Positions 35,855 through 46,584 of a DNA stretch of 64,000 nucleotides are shown in pieces. Under the pieces are notes generated by a model. The model made no database searches. It had not been told where the DNA came from and saw only the letters and a list, made by a program, of their open reading frames with translations. Made by a program: the position numbers and the translations under genes. Within the stretch, counting starts at the first letter, position 1. Every line of letters begins with the position of its first letter. Location of the stretch: assembly GCF_007993815.1 (NCBI RefSeq), contig NZ_VJWE01000019.1, forward strand, positions 176,480 through 240,479. The letters run 5' to 3'. This DNA is from Acidovorax delafieldii (GTDB lineage Bacteria > Pseudomonadota > Gammaproteobacteria > Burkholderiales > Burkholderiaceae_C).

Positions 35855-37858
35855 TTAGTGCGCGACTTGCGGCCGGGCTTTGTAGAACTGGAGCGGGGCT
35901 TCTGGCACCTGGTTCAGCACCTGGCGCTTGATCTTGCCCACCACATGCATTTCACAGGGCTTGCAGTCAAAGCGCAAGGTCAGCTTTTCCTTGCCATTGA
36001 TCAACATCAAGGGTTCGGCCTTGATGGTGCCCTGGACACCCGTCACGCCCTTGGCCTGTTTGGGGCAAAGGCTCATGGAAAAGCGCACGCAGTGCTTGGT
36101 GATCATGAGGCTGACCTCGCCTTCCTCTTCGTGCGCCTCGTAAGCCGCAGCGATCACCTTCACACCGTGGCGCACGTAGAAGTCGTGGGCCTTGTGGTTG
36201 AACACATTGCCCAGGAAAGAAAGCGTGTCCTCTGGGTAGGGCGCAGGCGGCTCCACCGGCGTGGCGCGCGGCAGGCGGGCAAAGTTGCGGGCGCGGTTGG
36301 CTTCCAGGTCGGCCACGGCATCGCGGCGCAGAGCGTTGAGCACCGAGGCGGGCACAAACCACGGCTGCGAGAGCTGCAGCGCAATGTCATGCACCGCAAA
36401 CACCGTGGCTCCAAAGCGGCCGAGCTGCTCGCGCAGGCTTACCTCGGCCTTGGCCGTGTCAGTGGCTGGCTGGTGGGTCTGCTGCACGGATGCGCAGCCC
36501 ACGTTGCCGTCCTCGTCGGTCAGCATCAGGCTGAAGCCGGTGGGCGTTTCGCTCAGGTGCGCCCACAGGCCGATGCGGCGGTCGCTGGACTTTTTCTCCA
36601 GCGTACGCACCCAGTCCATGTCGCGGTTGCGGTTGACCTCGGTGCCCTTGCGCAGGTCCTTGAAGCCGTCCATCGGGTCCTTGGGGTACACGCGCCATTG
36701 GCCCACGCTGCGGGCCGACACCGGTTCGGCCACATTGATGGCCATGCCCACCAGTTCCTTGTGCAGGTCGTAGTAGCACAGGCCGTCGCCGTTGTGCAGC
36801 ACGGTGGCCAGGTCACTCAGTTCCAGCTCCACAAAGTCTGGGCCCAGCTTGGTCACCCAGCCGATGGCCTGGCCGGGGTTCTTGGGGGTGTCGAACGCGC
36901 CGATGTCTTCCTTGCGGCCCGTCACGAAGTAATCGGTGAACTCGCGGTTGAAGTTCTGCAGTGGGTCGGGTGTGAAGGTGAAGGTGGTGCGACCGCTGGA
37001 CGAGCGCGACAGCGGCCGGCCTTGGGCCTCGCGCTCTTCGATGATCTCGTCGAGCAAGGTGCGGTAGTGGGCGGTGATGTTCTTCACGTAGCCCATGTCC
37101 TTGTAGCGCCCTTCGATCTTGAAGCTGCGCACGCCCGCATCGATGAGGGCGCGCAGGTTGTCGCTCTGATTGTTGTCCTTCATGCTCAGCACATGCTTGT
37201 CGTGCGCAATGAAGCGGCCCTGCGCGTCGGTCACCTGGTAGGGCAGGCGGCAGGCCTGGCTGCAGTCGCCGCGGTTGGCGCTGCGGCCCGTTTGCGCATG
37301 GCTGATGTTGCACTGGCCACTGTAGGCCACGCACAACGCGCCGTGGATGAAGAACTCGATGTTGGCGCGCCCCGGCGCATCCACGGGCCCCAGCGCCTTG
37401 TGCACTGCGGCGATCTGCTGCACCGTCAGCTCGCGTGCCAGCACGATCTGAGAGAGGCCCGCGTCCTGCAAGAAGCGTGCTTTTTCGGGCGTGCGGATAT
37501 CGGTCTGGGTGCTGGCGTGTAGCTGGATGGGCGGCAGGTCGATTTCGAGCAGGCCCATGTCCTGGATGATGAGGGCGTCGGCACCGGCTTCGTACACCTG
37601 CCAGGCCATCTGGCGCGCGGCTTCGAGCTCGTCGTCGCGCAGGATGGTGTTGAGCGTGATGAAGATGCGGCTGTTGAAGCGGTGCGCGTGCCTGACCAGG
37701 CGCTCGATGTCCCGAATGTCGTTGCCCGCACTGGCCCGCGCGCCAAAGGCCGGGCCGCCGATGTAGACGGCATCGGCGCCGTGGTTGATGGCTTCGATGC
37801 CAATGTCTGCGTCGCGCGCGGGCGAGAGCAGTTCGAGCTGGTGGGGCAGGAGGGACAT
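35855..37858 (-). CDS. rlhA: U32-family protein RlhA (23S rRNA C2501 hydroxylase-like)
   Basis: A 667-residue member of the long U32 peptidase-like family, close in size to E. coli RlhA (YdcP), which hydroxylates cytidine 2501 of 23S rRNA together with the Isc machinery. The N-terminus ELLSPARDADIGIEAINHGA is followed by DAVYIGGPAFGARASAGN, typical of the family. The cysteine set for an iron-sulfur cluster is visible in HGALCVAYSGQC and RGDCSQACRLPY. The name peptidase is historical. Function as a hydroxylase is inferred from family membership. It is divergent from the LivK-like gene. Confidence 0.85.
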   Translation of the reverse strand: MSLLPHQLELLSPARDADIGIEAINHGADAVYIGGPAFGARASAGNDIRDIERLVRHAHRFNSRIFITLNTILRDDELEAARQMAWQVYEAGADALIIQDMGLLEIDLPPIQLHASTQTDIRTPEKARFLQDAGLSQIVLARELTVQQIAAVHKALGPVDAPGRANIEFFIHGALCVAYSGQCNISHAQTGRSANRGDCSQACRLPYQVTDAQGRFIAHDKHVLSMKDNNQSDNLRALIDAGVRSFKIEGRYKDMGYVKNITAHYRTLLDEIIEEREAQGRPLSRSSSGRTTFTFTPDPLQNFNREFTDYFVTGRKEDIGAFDTPKNPGQAIGWVTKLGPDFVELELSDLATVLHNGDGLCYYDLHKELVGMAINVAEPVSARSVGQWRVYPKDPMDGFKDLRKGTEVNRNRDMDWVRTLEKKSSDRRIGLWAHLSETPTGFSLMLTDEDGNVGCASVQQTHQPATDTAKAEVSLREQLGRFGATVFAVHDIALQLSQPWFVPASVLNALRRDAVADLEANRARNFARLPRATPVEPPAPYPEDTLSFLGNVFNHKAHDFYVRHGVKVIAAAYEAHEEEGEVSLMITKHCVRFSMSLCPKQAKGVTGVQGTIKAEPLMLINGKEKLTLRFDCKPCEMHVVGKIKRQVLNQVPEAPLQFYKARPQVAH

Positions 37859-37930
37859 GGGGCGTGATTATCCCAGCCTGCCTGGCCGGGCGGTGCGCGC
37901 CGGACGTATTAGCCCGGTTAATGCCGGAGC

Positions 37931-37956
37931 AAATTACTAAGTTTGCTTAGTAATTT
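37931..37956. promoter_or_regulatory. 26-bp perfect palindrome, candidate operator
   Basis: AAATTACTAAG (37931-37941), TTTG, CTTAGTAATTT (37946-37956): an AT-rich perfect inverted repeat in GC-rich surroundings, between the divergent rlhA and LivK-like genes. It has the shape of a MarR- or TetR-type operator; the regulator is not in the immediate neighbourhood. Confidence 0.55.
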
Positions 37957-37994
37957 TGCGAAAACGAGGGTTGAGGTGGCTACGATGCGGGGTT

Positions 37995-38021
37995 TGTTGT
38001 GTACAAGTTCGGTGCACAACA
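37995..38021. promoter_or_regulatory. Second inverted repeat upstream of LivK-like gene
   Basis: TGTTGTGTAC (37995-38004) and GTGCACAACA (38012-38021) are inverted with one mismatch and a 7-bp centre. Located 34 bp before the start codon; could be a second regulator site or an mRNA hairpin. Confidence 0.4.
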
Positions 38022-38054
38022 GGATGCTTTGACCGACCCAGGAGACTTTGTACC

Positions 38055-39209
38055 GTGCTGCGCCCCGTTTTTGCTTCTTCGCCCCTGTTCCGAATTTCTG
38101 CGCTGACCGCCCTTGCGCTGGCGGCCCATCTGGCCTCTGCCCAGGACGTACAGACCGTCAAGATCGCCCATGCGGGCCCGGTGTCGGGCGGCATTGCCCA
38201 CATCGGTAAAGACACGGAAAACGGTGTGCGTCTGGCCATTGACGACCTGAACGCCCAGAACCTCGTCATCGGCGGCAAGAAGATCAAGTTTGAAATCGCG
38301 GCCGAAGACGACGCGGGCGACCCACGCCAGGCCACCGCCGTGGCCCAGAAGCTGTGTGACCAGAAGGTGGCGGGCGTGGTGGGGCACCTGCAATCGGGCA
38401 CCTCCATTCCCGCCTCGGCGGTCTACGCCAAGTGCGACCTGCCACACATCACGGCCTCGGCCTCCAACCCCGACCTGACCAAGCCCGGCCACAAGACCAC
38501 CTTCCGCCTGATCGCCAACGACAACGCGCTGGGTGCTGCCCTGGCCTTGTTTGGTGCGGACCACCTCAAGCTCAAGAGCGTGGCCATCATCGACGACCGC
38601 ACGGCCTATGGCCAGGGCGTGGCCTCGGTTTTCAAGGCGACGGCGCAACAAAAGGGCCTGAAAGTGGTGGCCGAGGAGTTCACCAACGATAAGGCCACCG
38701 ACTTCATGGCCATCCTCACCGCCATCAAGAACAAGAAGCCCGACGCGATCTTCTACGGCGGCCTGGACGCCCAAGCCGGCCCCATGCTGCGCCAGATGGA
38801 GCAGCTGGGCTTGGGCAACGTGAAGTTCTTCGGCGGTGATGCGCTGTGCACCGAGAAGCTGCCCGAACTGTCGGGCAAGACCCCCGCGCTGAAGAATGTG
38901 ACCTGCGCGACGGGCGGCGCGTCGGTGGACAAGATGCAAGGCGGCTCGGACTGGAAGAGGCGCTACGACGCCAAGTTCCCCGGCCAGTTCCAGATCTACA
39001 GCCCCTACGCCTATGACGCCGCCATGGTGCTGGCCGACGCGATGAAGCGCGCCAACTCGGTGGACCCCAAGGTGTTCGCGCCGTTCCTCGCCAAGACTGA
39101 ATACAAGGGCGTGACCGCCAACATCGCTTTCACCGCCAAGGGCGAGTTGACCACGCCCGCCGTGACCTTGTACACGTTCAAGGACGGTAGCCGCGTGGCA
39201 TTGAACTGA
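38055..39209 (+). CDS. Branched-chain amino acid-type ABC transporter substrate-binding protein (LivK/Leu-Ile-Val family)
   Basis: A 384-residue periplasmic binding protein of the type I (Peripla_BP_6) family. The signal peptide is residues about 1-30 (ending HLASAQD). The mature protein begins VKIAHAGPVSGGIAHIGKD, has GVVGHLQSGTSIPAS, AIIDDRTAYGQG and YSPYAYDAAMVLADAM. The GTG start at 38055 is chosen because AGGAGA lies about 10 bp upstream and the signal peptide begins there; a longer frame starts in the palindrome. The permease and ATPase genes are not adjacent, so it may be an orphan binding protein serving a transporter encoded elsewhere. Cargo may be branched-chain amino acids or other amide or aromatic ligands. 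Confidence 0.88.
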   Translation: MLRPVFASSPLFRISALTALALAAHLASAQDVQTVKIAHAGPVSGGIAHIGKDTENGVRLAIDDLNAQNLVIGGKKIKFEIAAEDDAGDPRQATAVAQKLCDQKVAGVVGHLQSGTSIPASAVYAKCDLPHITASASNPDLTKPGHKTTFRLIANDNALGAALALFGADHLKLKSVAIIDDRTAYGQGVASVFKATAQQKGLKVVAEEFTNDKATDFMAILTAIKNKKPDAIFYGGLDAQAGPMLRQMEQLGLGNVKFFGGDALCTEKLPELSGKTPALKNVTCATGGASVDKMQGGSDWKRRYDAKFPGQFQIYSPYAYDAAMVLADAMKRANSVDPKVFAPFLAKTEYKGVTANIAFTAKGELTTPAVTLYTFKDGSRVALN

Positions 39210-39350
39210 GGTCACTCTCCGGCGTTGCTTCAGCGACTCCTGACCCAACGGCCGCTCCCTGCGGCCGTTTTTACGTGCGGTGTTTGGCTTTACAGTCAGA
39301 TCCCATCGCAAGAACGCGCGGGCCGCCGGTGCCCGCCAAGGAGCTCAGGT

Positions 39351-41052
<1,702 letters not shown>

Positions 41053-41055
41053 TGT

Positions 41056-41092
41056 GCCCGCTGGCGCCCCTTGACTGCATGGGGCAGCGGGC
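41056..41092 (+). terminator. Hairpin after the tadA fusion, without T tract
   Basis: GCCCGCTG (41056-41063) pairs with CAGCGGGC (41085-41092); inner GCCCC/GGGGC-type pairing adds stability. It lies between the stop of tadA and ldcA and overlaps an upstream TTG that could otherwise be taken as the ldcA start. Confidence 0.5.
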
Positions 41093-41136
41093 ATCCCCCC
41101 TGTTTACGGAGCAGGCCCCACCCGGGCCTGAGCGCT

Positions 41137-42120
41137 TTGCACGACCACCATCACGATCCCTCGCAGTGCGACCACGACCACGGTCCCAAGCACATCTACA
41201 TCTACTCGCCTTCCAGTGCAGTGCGCGACAAGGCCGCCTTCAAGCGGGGCATCGCCCGTCTCAAGGCCCAGGGCCATGAGGTGGAGGTAGATGTGGACGC
41301 GCTGGCCACACACACACGCTTTGCGGGCGACGACGCCACCCGGCTGGCCGCCATCCACCGTGCGGCGGCAAGTGGTGCCGATGTGGCGCTGATCTCGCGC
41401 GGGGGCTATGGCCTCACGCGCATCCTGCCGGGCATCCGCTACAAGGCGGTGGCCAAGGCCATCGAAAAGGGCACCCACTTCGTGGGCGTGAGCGACTTCA
41501 CCGCCTTTCAGCTTGCCGTGCTGGCCAAAACCGGGGCCACCACCTGGGCGGGGCCGTCGCTGGGGGCCGACTTTGGCGTGGAGGGCGCGCCCGACGACAT
41601 CATGGAAGCCTGCTTTGACGACCTGCTGACCGGCCACGGCGAGGGCACGGGCTGGCGCATGCACAAGGAAAAGCCCCATGCCACTACCGGCAAGCCTGCT
41701 GTGCCCAACGTCTATGTGAAAAGCGCCACCCTGTGGGGCGGCAACCTGGCGGTGCTGGCTTCGCTGGTCGGCACGCCGTACTTCCCGCAGGTCAAGGGTG
41801 GGGTGCTGTTTGTGGAGGATGTGCACGAACATCCCTACCGCGTTGAGCGCATGCTGACCCAGCTGCTGCACGCCGGTGTGCTGGCCCAGCAGAAAGCCGT
41901 GGTACTGGGGCAGTTCACCAACTTCAAGCTGGCGCCGCACGACAAGGGCTACAAGCTGCAGTCGGTGGTGGACTGGCTGCGCACCCAGATCAAGGCGCCC
42001 GTGCTGACCAACCTGCCGTTTGGGCATGTCGAGACCAAGGTGCTGCTGCCCGTGGGTGCAACGGTGTCGTTGTCGGTGGAAGAGCGTGATGCGCTGATCT
42101 ATTGGGGCCACCAGCACTGA
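41137..42120 (+). CDS. ldcA: Muramoyltetrapeptide (L,D-) carboxypeptidase, S66 family
   Basis: About 327 residues. It removes terminal D-Ala from tetrapeptides in peptidoglycan recycling. Family segments: HIYIYSPSSAVRDKAAFKRG, SRGGYGLTRIL, GVSDFTAFQLA with nucleophile Ser, LWGGNLAVLASLVGTP with the catalytic Glu region replaced in its usual place by the GGNL motif, and FGHVETKVLLPVG with the catalytic His. A His/Asp-rich N-terminus (HDHHHDPSQCDHDHG) may bind metal. Start: TTG at 41137 is the best family-like choice, but there is no clear ribosome-binding site and a start up to 22 codons earlier is possible. Confidence 0.85.
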   Translation: MHDHHHDPSQCDHDHGPKHIYIYSPSSAVRDKAAFKRGIARLKAQGHEVEVDVDALATHTRFAGDDATRLAAIHRAAASGADVALISRGGYGLTRILPGIRYKAVAKAIEKGTHFVGVSDFTAFQLAVLAKTGATTWAGPSLGADFGVEGAPDDIMEACFDDLLTGHGEGTGWRMHKEKPHATTGKPAVPNVYVKSATLWGGNLAVLASLVGTPYFPQVKGGVLFVEDVHEHPYRVERMLTQLLHAGVLAQQKAVVLGQFTNFKLAPHDKGYKLQSVVDWLRTQIKAPVLTNLPFGHVETKVLLPVGATVSLSVEERDALIYWGHQH

Positions 42121-42211
42121 ACAGGCGGCGCTAACCCGGGGCCGCTGCGTGGCACGCTGCCGGCGCAGCGCATTGACCGGCCCCGGCCGTCAAGGCTGCA
42201 ATCTCAGGGTT

Positions 42212-42571
42212 TCAGAGGTGCGCGCGGGGTGCGTTGGGCATTTGTGGCACCCGCAGCGACAGCGGCAACTGCCCCTGGAACATCGGCGTCACCCGGTCCA
42301 GCACCGTCTGCGCGATGGCCTCGCCGCGCAGCAGGGTGAGCGTGTCGAGCAAATCGCTGCGCAGGTACCACAGCGCTTCAATGTCGCCCGCATAGCGCAG
42401 GCGCATGTTCATGCGCGCCACTTCGCAGCCGGTCAACCCCATCAGGCTGTGCAGCATGGCACGCCGCACCTCTTCCAGACCCTGGTCGCGCACCCAGGCC
42501 GTCGATGACGGCTTGTCACGACCGAGCAGGTCGTGCAGGTTGTTGCGGAGATTGGGCTTGTTCCAGCGCAT
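42212..42571 (-). CDS. Conserved hypothetical protein, 119 residues
   Basis: A 119-residue protein of unknown function: MRWNKPNLRNNLHDLLGRDK start, then a mostly helical body with GLEEVRRAMLHSLMGLTG and WYLRSDLLDTLTLLRGEAIA. No signal peptide, membrane helix or metal motif. It converges with ldcA; CCGGGGCCG/CGGCCCCGG (42138-42146/42179-42187) between them may terminate both. I have seen similar small proteins in Comamonadaceae but know no function. Confidence 0.65.
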   Translation of the reverse strand: MRWNKPNLRNNLHDLLGRDKPSSTAWVRDQGLEEVRRAMLHSLMGLTGCEVARMNMRLRYAGDIEALWYLRSDLLDTLTLLRGEAIAQTVLDRVTPMFQGQLPLSLRVPQMPNAPRAHL

Positions 42572-42971
42572 GGACGGTGGGCTGTGCGATTTTTGTAACA
42601 GAGTCGATCAAAGTAAGCGGGAGTGAGGATTGACGCAAGGGTGACGCTCCTGTTTTTGCATAAAGACAACACGACGCCCCCGTTTGTTGCGAACTTTTAC
42701 GCAATTCATCGCGAAGGCTTGCGGCGGCCTGACGCGAGGCAACCGGGTGAACAGGTGCGCTGCTCGGCGTGGGCTTTGCCGGGTCTTCAGGCACCCAACA
42801 TGCGCGCCCTCTACGCCTACTGCCACCACCAGCGCCTGCAGTGAGGCCGCAAGTACTGGCGTGCGTGGCCCGCAAAGACCTTGGCGAAGGATTGTTGACG
42901 CTTTGATAGATGCGTCTTCGTTGAGCTTGCACTAAACTGGTTCACATGATGTTACTAATCGGCCATCGTTC
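42572..42971. other. Intergenic gap with no supported gene
   Basis: 400 bp between divergent genes. There are a few short frames in high-GC sequence, none with a ribosome-binding site or recognisable product. AT-rich stretches near 42600-42690 and 42900-42970 may hold promoters for the flanking genes; no consensus pair was convincing. Confidence 0.6.
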
Positions 42972-43901
42972 ATGAGTGTGTTGTCGACGGTGGTCTTCGC
43001 CGACATTTCGGGCAGCACCTCGTTGTATGAAACGCTGGGCAACGAGCGCGCCACCGAGGCGGTGACGCAGGTCACGCAGTGGATCAGTGACACCATCGAG
43101 GCGCATGCAGGCCGCGTGGTGAAGAAGCTGGGCGACGGGGTGTTGTGTGTGTTTGGTGATGCGGCCAGTGCCGTGACTGCCACCACCCACATGCTGCGCC
43201 AGCACCAGGCGCGTCTGGACCGGTGGCCGCAGCCGCTGCGCATGGACATCCGCGTGGGAGTGGCCAGTGGCGAGGTGGTCGATGTGGATGGCGACTGTTA
43301 CGGCGATGCCGTCAATGTGGCCTCCCGCCTGTGCGAGCGCGCGGGCCCCGCCGAAATCTGGGCCACCGAGACGACTGTGCTGCTGGCGGGGGCCGCTGCC
43401 GATGTGTGGTACCGCAAGCTGGGCCTGATGGAAATCCGCGGCAAGGCCGAGCTGCAGATGCTCTACCAGGTGGAGTGGCGCGAGAACGAAGAGCCCGATT
43501 CGCTCACCATGCAGGCGGCGCTGGTCAGCAGTTTTGCTCCTGCCGATTCCATCCTGGGGCAGATCCAGTTTTCCTGGCATGGGGTGGACATGTCGTTCAC
43601 TTCGTCGGATGCGCCCGTGCATGTGGGGCGCGCCAACCATGCCCAGCTGTGCATCAATGACCCCCGCGTTTCACGGCTGCATGCGCGCATCGACTGGCGC
43701 AACAGCGGCTTTGTGCTGACCGACATGAGCAGCTTCGGCACCTGGGTGCGGTTTGACGGCAGCAACTCGCCCGTGCGGCTGCGCCGCGATGCCTGCATCC
43801 TGCATGGCACGGGGCAGATTGCGCTGGGGGTTCCCTTTACCGAGTCCAGTGCTCCGATCATGAACTTTCAGGTCGCCGGCACCAGCGTTCATCTGGGCTG
43901 A
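42972..43901 (+). CDS. Class III adenylate cyclase with C-terminal FHA domain
   Basis: A 309-residue cytosolic protein. The cyclase domain (about 3-165) shows metal Asp D11 (VVFADISGST), GDG with D55 preceded by the adenine-selecting K51/K52 (VKKLGDGVL), and YGDAVNVASRLCERAG with the transition-state Asn and Arg. It should make cAMP from ATP. Residues about 205-300 form an FHA domain: HVGRANHAQL, VSRLHARI and SSFGTWVRF, which binds phosphothreonine. The combination suggests a cyclase controlled by, or recruited to, a Thr-kinase target. No kinase gene is adjacent. It is a single gene. Confidence 0.88.
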   Translation: MSVLSTVVFADISGSTSLYETLGNERATEAVTQVTQWISDTIEAHAGRVVKKLGDGVLCVFGDAASAVTATTHMLRQHQARLDRWPQPLRMDIRVGVASGEVVDVDGDCYGDAVNVASRLCERAGPAEIWATETTVLLAGAAADVWYRKLGLMEIRGKAELQMLYQVEWRENEEPDSLTMQAALVSSFAPADSILGQIQFSWHGVDMSFTSSDAPVHVGRANHAQLCINDPRVSRLHARIDWRNSGFVLTDMSSFGTWVRFDGSNSPVRLRRDACILHGTGQIALGVPFTESSAPIMNFQVAGTSVHLG

Positions 43902-44014
43902 GGCCGTCGGCTGCCGCCGACAGCTGTCACAGCGCGGCGGGCTCCCGGTCAGCGCGCAGCCCTTTCACTTCCGAACCCACACAAACAACCCAGAACAATC
44001 AGGAGACACGAGAC

Positions 44015-46567
44015 ATGGCGTGGATGAAGCGAACGGCCGTCGGGCTGGTGGTGGCGGCCTTGGTGGCTGGCACGGGGGCCGCCGTGTATGTACAGCGCAG
44101 CTTTGCGACACTGGATGGCAAGTTGGTCGTGAAGGGCCTGCGGCAGGCCGTGCAGGTGCAGCGCGATGGCGCAGACGTCACCCACATCCGCGCGCAGAGC
44201 CCGCAAGACGCCTGGTTTGCGATGGGCTACGTGCATGCGCAGGAGCGCACCTGGCAGCTGGAGTTCAACCGCCGCGTGATGCACGGCGAGCTGTCCGAAG
44301 TGTTTGGGCCGGCCACGCTGGAGACCGACAAGCTCATGCGCACGCTGGACATCATGGGCACGGCCAGGCGGCAGTACGCAGGCCTGCCGTTGTATGCCCA
44401 GGAGGCCCTGCAGGCGTACAGCCAGGGCATTCACGCCTTCCACCAGAACCGCCCCCAGGCGCTGCCGCCGGAGTTCCATATCCTGGGCGTTCAGCCGGGT
44501 GGGGCCACGGGCGCCATGTGGGAGCCCGAGGACAGCGTGGGCTGGGCGCTGATGATGGCGCTGGACCTGGGAGGCAACTGGGGCAACGAGTTTGCGCGGC
44601 TGTCCATTGCGAAAACGCTGGACACCGAGCGTTTGTGGCAACTGATGCCACCGTACCCGGGCGAGCGCCCCGCAGCCTCGGCTGACCTGGCCGCGTTGTA
44701 CCGGCAGCTGGGGGTGTACCGGGCCACCGATGCCAGCGCTTCTGCTGCACCGGCGGCCGCCGCTGAACCGGTCGACCGGGGGGCTGCATCTGCCGCGCTG
44801 GGTGACGGGCCTTTGTCCCGCCAGATCAGTGCCGGCATGCTGGCCTGGGCTGACGAACTGACCCGCAACGCAGGTACCAACGAGGGCAAGGGCAGCAACA
44901 ACTGGGTGCTGGCGGGCACCCGCACCGTCAGTGGCAAACCGCTGCTGGCCAACGACCCGCACCTGGGCCTGTCGGCACCCGCCATCTGGTACTTTGCGGG
45001 CTTGCAGGCTCCCGCAGGCCAGGCGTCTGACGGCACCCCCATGGGTGCTATCGACGCGGTGGGTGCCACCTTGCCCGGCATGCCCTTTGTGGTGCTGGGC
45101 CGTACGGACAAAGTGGCCTGGGGCTTCACCAACACGGGTCCCGATGTTCAGGACCTGTACCTGGAGCAGATCAACCCCGCTGATGCCTCGCAGTACCGCA
45201 CGCCCGAAGGCTGGGCACCCTTCACGGTGCGCAACGAAACCATCCGTGTGAAAGGGCAGGCCGATGTCGCCCTGAAAGTGCGCAGCACCCGGCATGGCCC
45301 TGTGTTGAGCGACGCGCAGAAGTCGCATGCGGACGTGCTGGACCTCGGCAAATACGTGCTGGCGCTGCGCTGGAGCGCGCTCGATGCCGACAACCAGACG
45401 GTGCTGGCGGGCCTCCAGACCAACCAGGCGAAATCGGTGGACGCGTTGTTCGCGGCCCTGTCGCACTACCACTCGCCGATGCAGAACGTGGTGGCGGCCG
45501 ATGACCAGGGCGATATCCGTTTCAAGGCCGCAGGCCGCGCACCCGTGCGAGACCCGGCCAACGACATCCGGGGCGTGGCGCCCTCACCGGGCTGGGATGC
45601 GCGGTACGACTGGAAGGGCTGGCTGCCGTATGACCAGACGCCCGAGGACAACGGCGCCCGGGGCTGGATTGCCACCGCCAACCAGCGGGTGACCGCGCCG
45701 GACTACCCCCACTACCTCACCCAAGACTGGGCCTTGCCCTACCGCTACGAACGCATTGCGCAGTTGATCGAGGCGACCGACAAGCACGATGCCGCGAGCA
45801 TGCAGGCCATCCACCGCGATGTGACCTCGCTGGCCACGCGCAGGCTGCTGCCCTACCTGCAGCAGGCCAAGTCATCACACCCCCTGGCCGCAGCTGCGCA
45901 ACAGCAGCTCCAAGGCTTTGACGGTGTGATGGATGCGGGCAAGGCTGCGCCCCTGGTGTTTGCCGCATGGACCGACGAGCTGGCGCGTGGCCTGATCGTG
46001 CCGCGCATCGGTGACGCGCGGTTTACCGCCACCTACGGCAAACGCGACTACCGGGCCGCGCTGGAGGGCATCCTGGAGCGCAACGACCCCTGGTGGTGCC
46101 AGCCGGCATCGTGTGCAGAGCAGTCGGCCGCAGCCCTGGGACGAGCGCTCGACCGGCTGCAGGCGGCCTACGGCGCAGACCCCGCGCAATGGCGCTGGGG
46201 TGCGGCGCACCCGGCACTCAGCGTGCACCGGCCATTTGGCAATGTGCCTGCACTGGCCCGCTTTTTTGACGTGAGCGAGCCATCGCATGGCGACGCCTAC
46301 ACCGTCAACGTGGGGCAGTACAACGCGGGCGAAGCCAAGGGGCCGTTTGTGAACCGCCACGCCGCATCGCTGCGCGCGGTGTACGACCTGGCCGACCTGG
46401 AGCAGTCGCGCTTCATCTACCAGACCGGACAAAGCGGCCTGGTGTTTTCGCCGCGTTACCGCGACATGAGCAGCACCTGGGCGCAGACGGGCTACCGCGC
46501 CCTGCAGCGCCAGCCCGCAAGCTGGGCCCATGAGCTGACGCTGGCCCCCGCACCGGCGGCGCAGTAG
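44015..46567 (+). CDS. Penicillin acylase (penicillin amidase) family N-terminal-nucleophile hydrolase
   Basis: An 850-residue secreted or membrane-anchored precursor: signal or anchor at about 5-27 (AVGLVVAALVAGTGAAVYV), alpha subunit, spacer, and beta subunit beginning at the autocatalytic site GKGSNNWVLAG with nucleophile Ser at about 294. Family segments are WFAMGYVHAQERTWQLE and PLLANDPHLGLSAP. Members cleave amides such as penicillins, acyl-homoserine lactones or cyclic lipopeptides; the substrate here is not deducible. AGGAGA precedes the ATG by 9 bp. It is followed after 17 bp by an asparaginase gene, suggesting a two-gene operon. Confidence 0.88.
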   Translation: MAWMKRTAVGLVVAALVAGTGAAVYVQRSFATLDGKLVVKGLRQAVQVQRDGADVTHIRAQSPQDAWFAMGYVHAQERTWQLEFNRRVMHGELSEVFGPATLETDKLMRTLDIMGTARRQYAGLPLYAQEALQAYSQGIHAFHQNRPQALPPEFHILGVQPGGATGAMWEPEDSVGWALMMALDLGGNWGNEFARLSIAKTLDTERLWQLMPPYPGERPAASADLAALYRQLGVYRATDASASAAPAAAAEPVDRGAASAALGDGPLSRQISAGMLAWADELTRNAGTNEGKGSNNWVLAGTRTVSGKPLLANDPHLGLSAPAIWYFAGLQAPAGQASDGTPMGAIDAVGATLPGMPFVVLGRTDKVAWGFTNTGPDVQDLYLEQINPADASQYRTPEGWAPFTVRNETIRVKGQADVALKVRSTRHGPVLSDAQKSHADVLDLGKYVLALRWSALDADNQTVLAGLQTNQAKSVDALFAALSHYHSPMQNVVAADDQGDIRFKAAGRAPVRDPANDIRGVAPSPGWDARYDWKGWLPYDQTPEDNGARGWIATANQRVTAPDYPHYLTQDWALPYRYERIAQLIEATDKHDAASMQAIHRDVTSLATRRLLPYLQQAKSSHPLAAAAQQQLQGFDGVMDAGKAAPLVFAAWTDELARGLIVPRIGDARFTATYGKRDYRAALEGILERNDPWWCQPASCAEQSAAALGRALDRLQAAYGADPAQWRWGAAHPALSVHRPFGNVPALARFFDVSEPSHGDAYTVNVGQYNAGEAKGPFVNRHAASLRAVYDLADLEQSRFIYQTGQSGLVFSPRYRDMSSTWAQTGYRALQRQPASWAHELTLAPAPAAQ

Positions 46568-46584
46568 TCACGCTGGAGATCACC

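Noticed and set aside
34670..37522. A 950-residue open frame on the plus strand opposite the P-type ATPase and rlhA
   Set aside because: It is the antisense shadow of two clear genes; the product is low complexity and Arg/Ser/Ala-rich, with no recognisable domain, as expected in GC-rich DNA.
42799..42843. A 14-codon frame (MRALYAYCHHQRLQ) in the gap before the cyclase gene
   Set aside because: No ribosome-binding site and no conservation evidence; too short to support.
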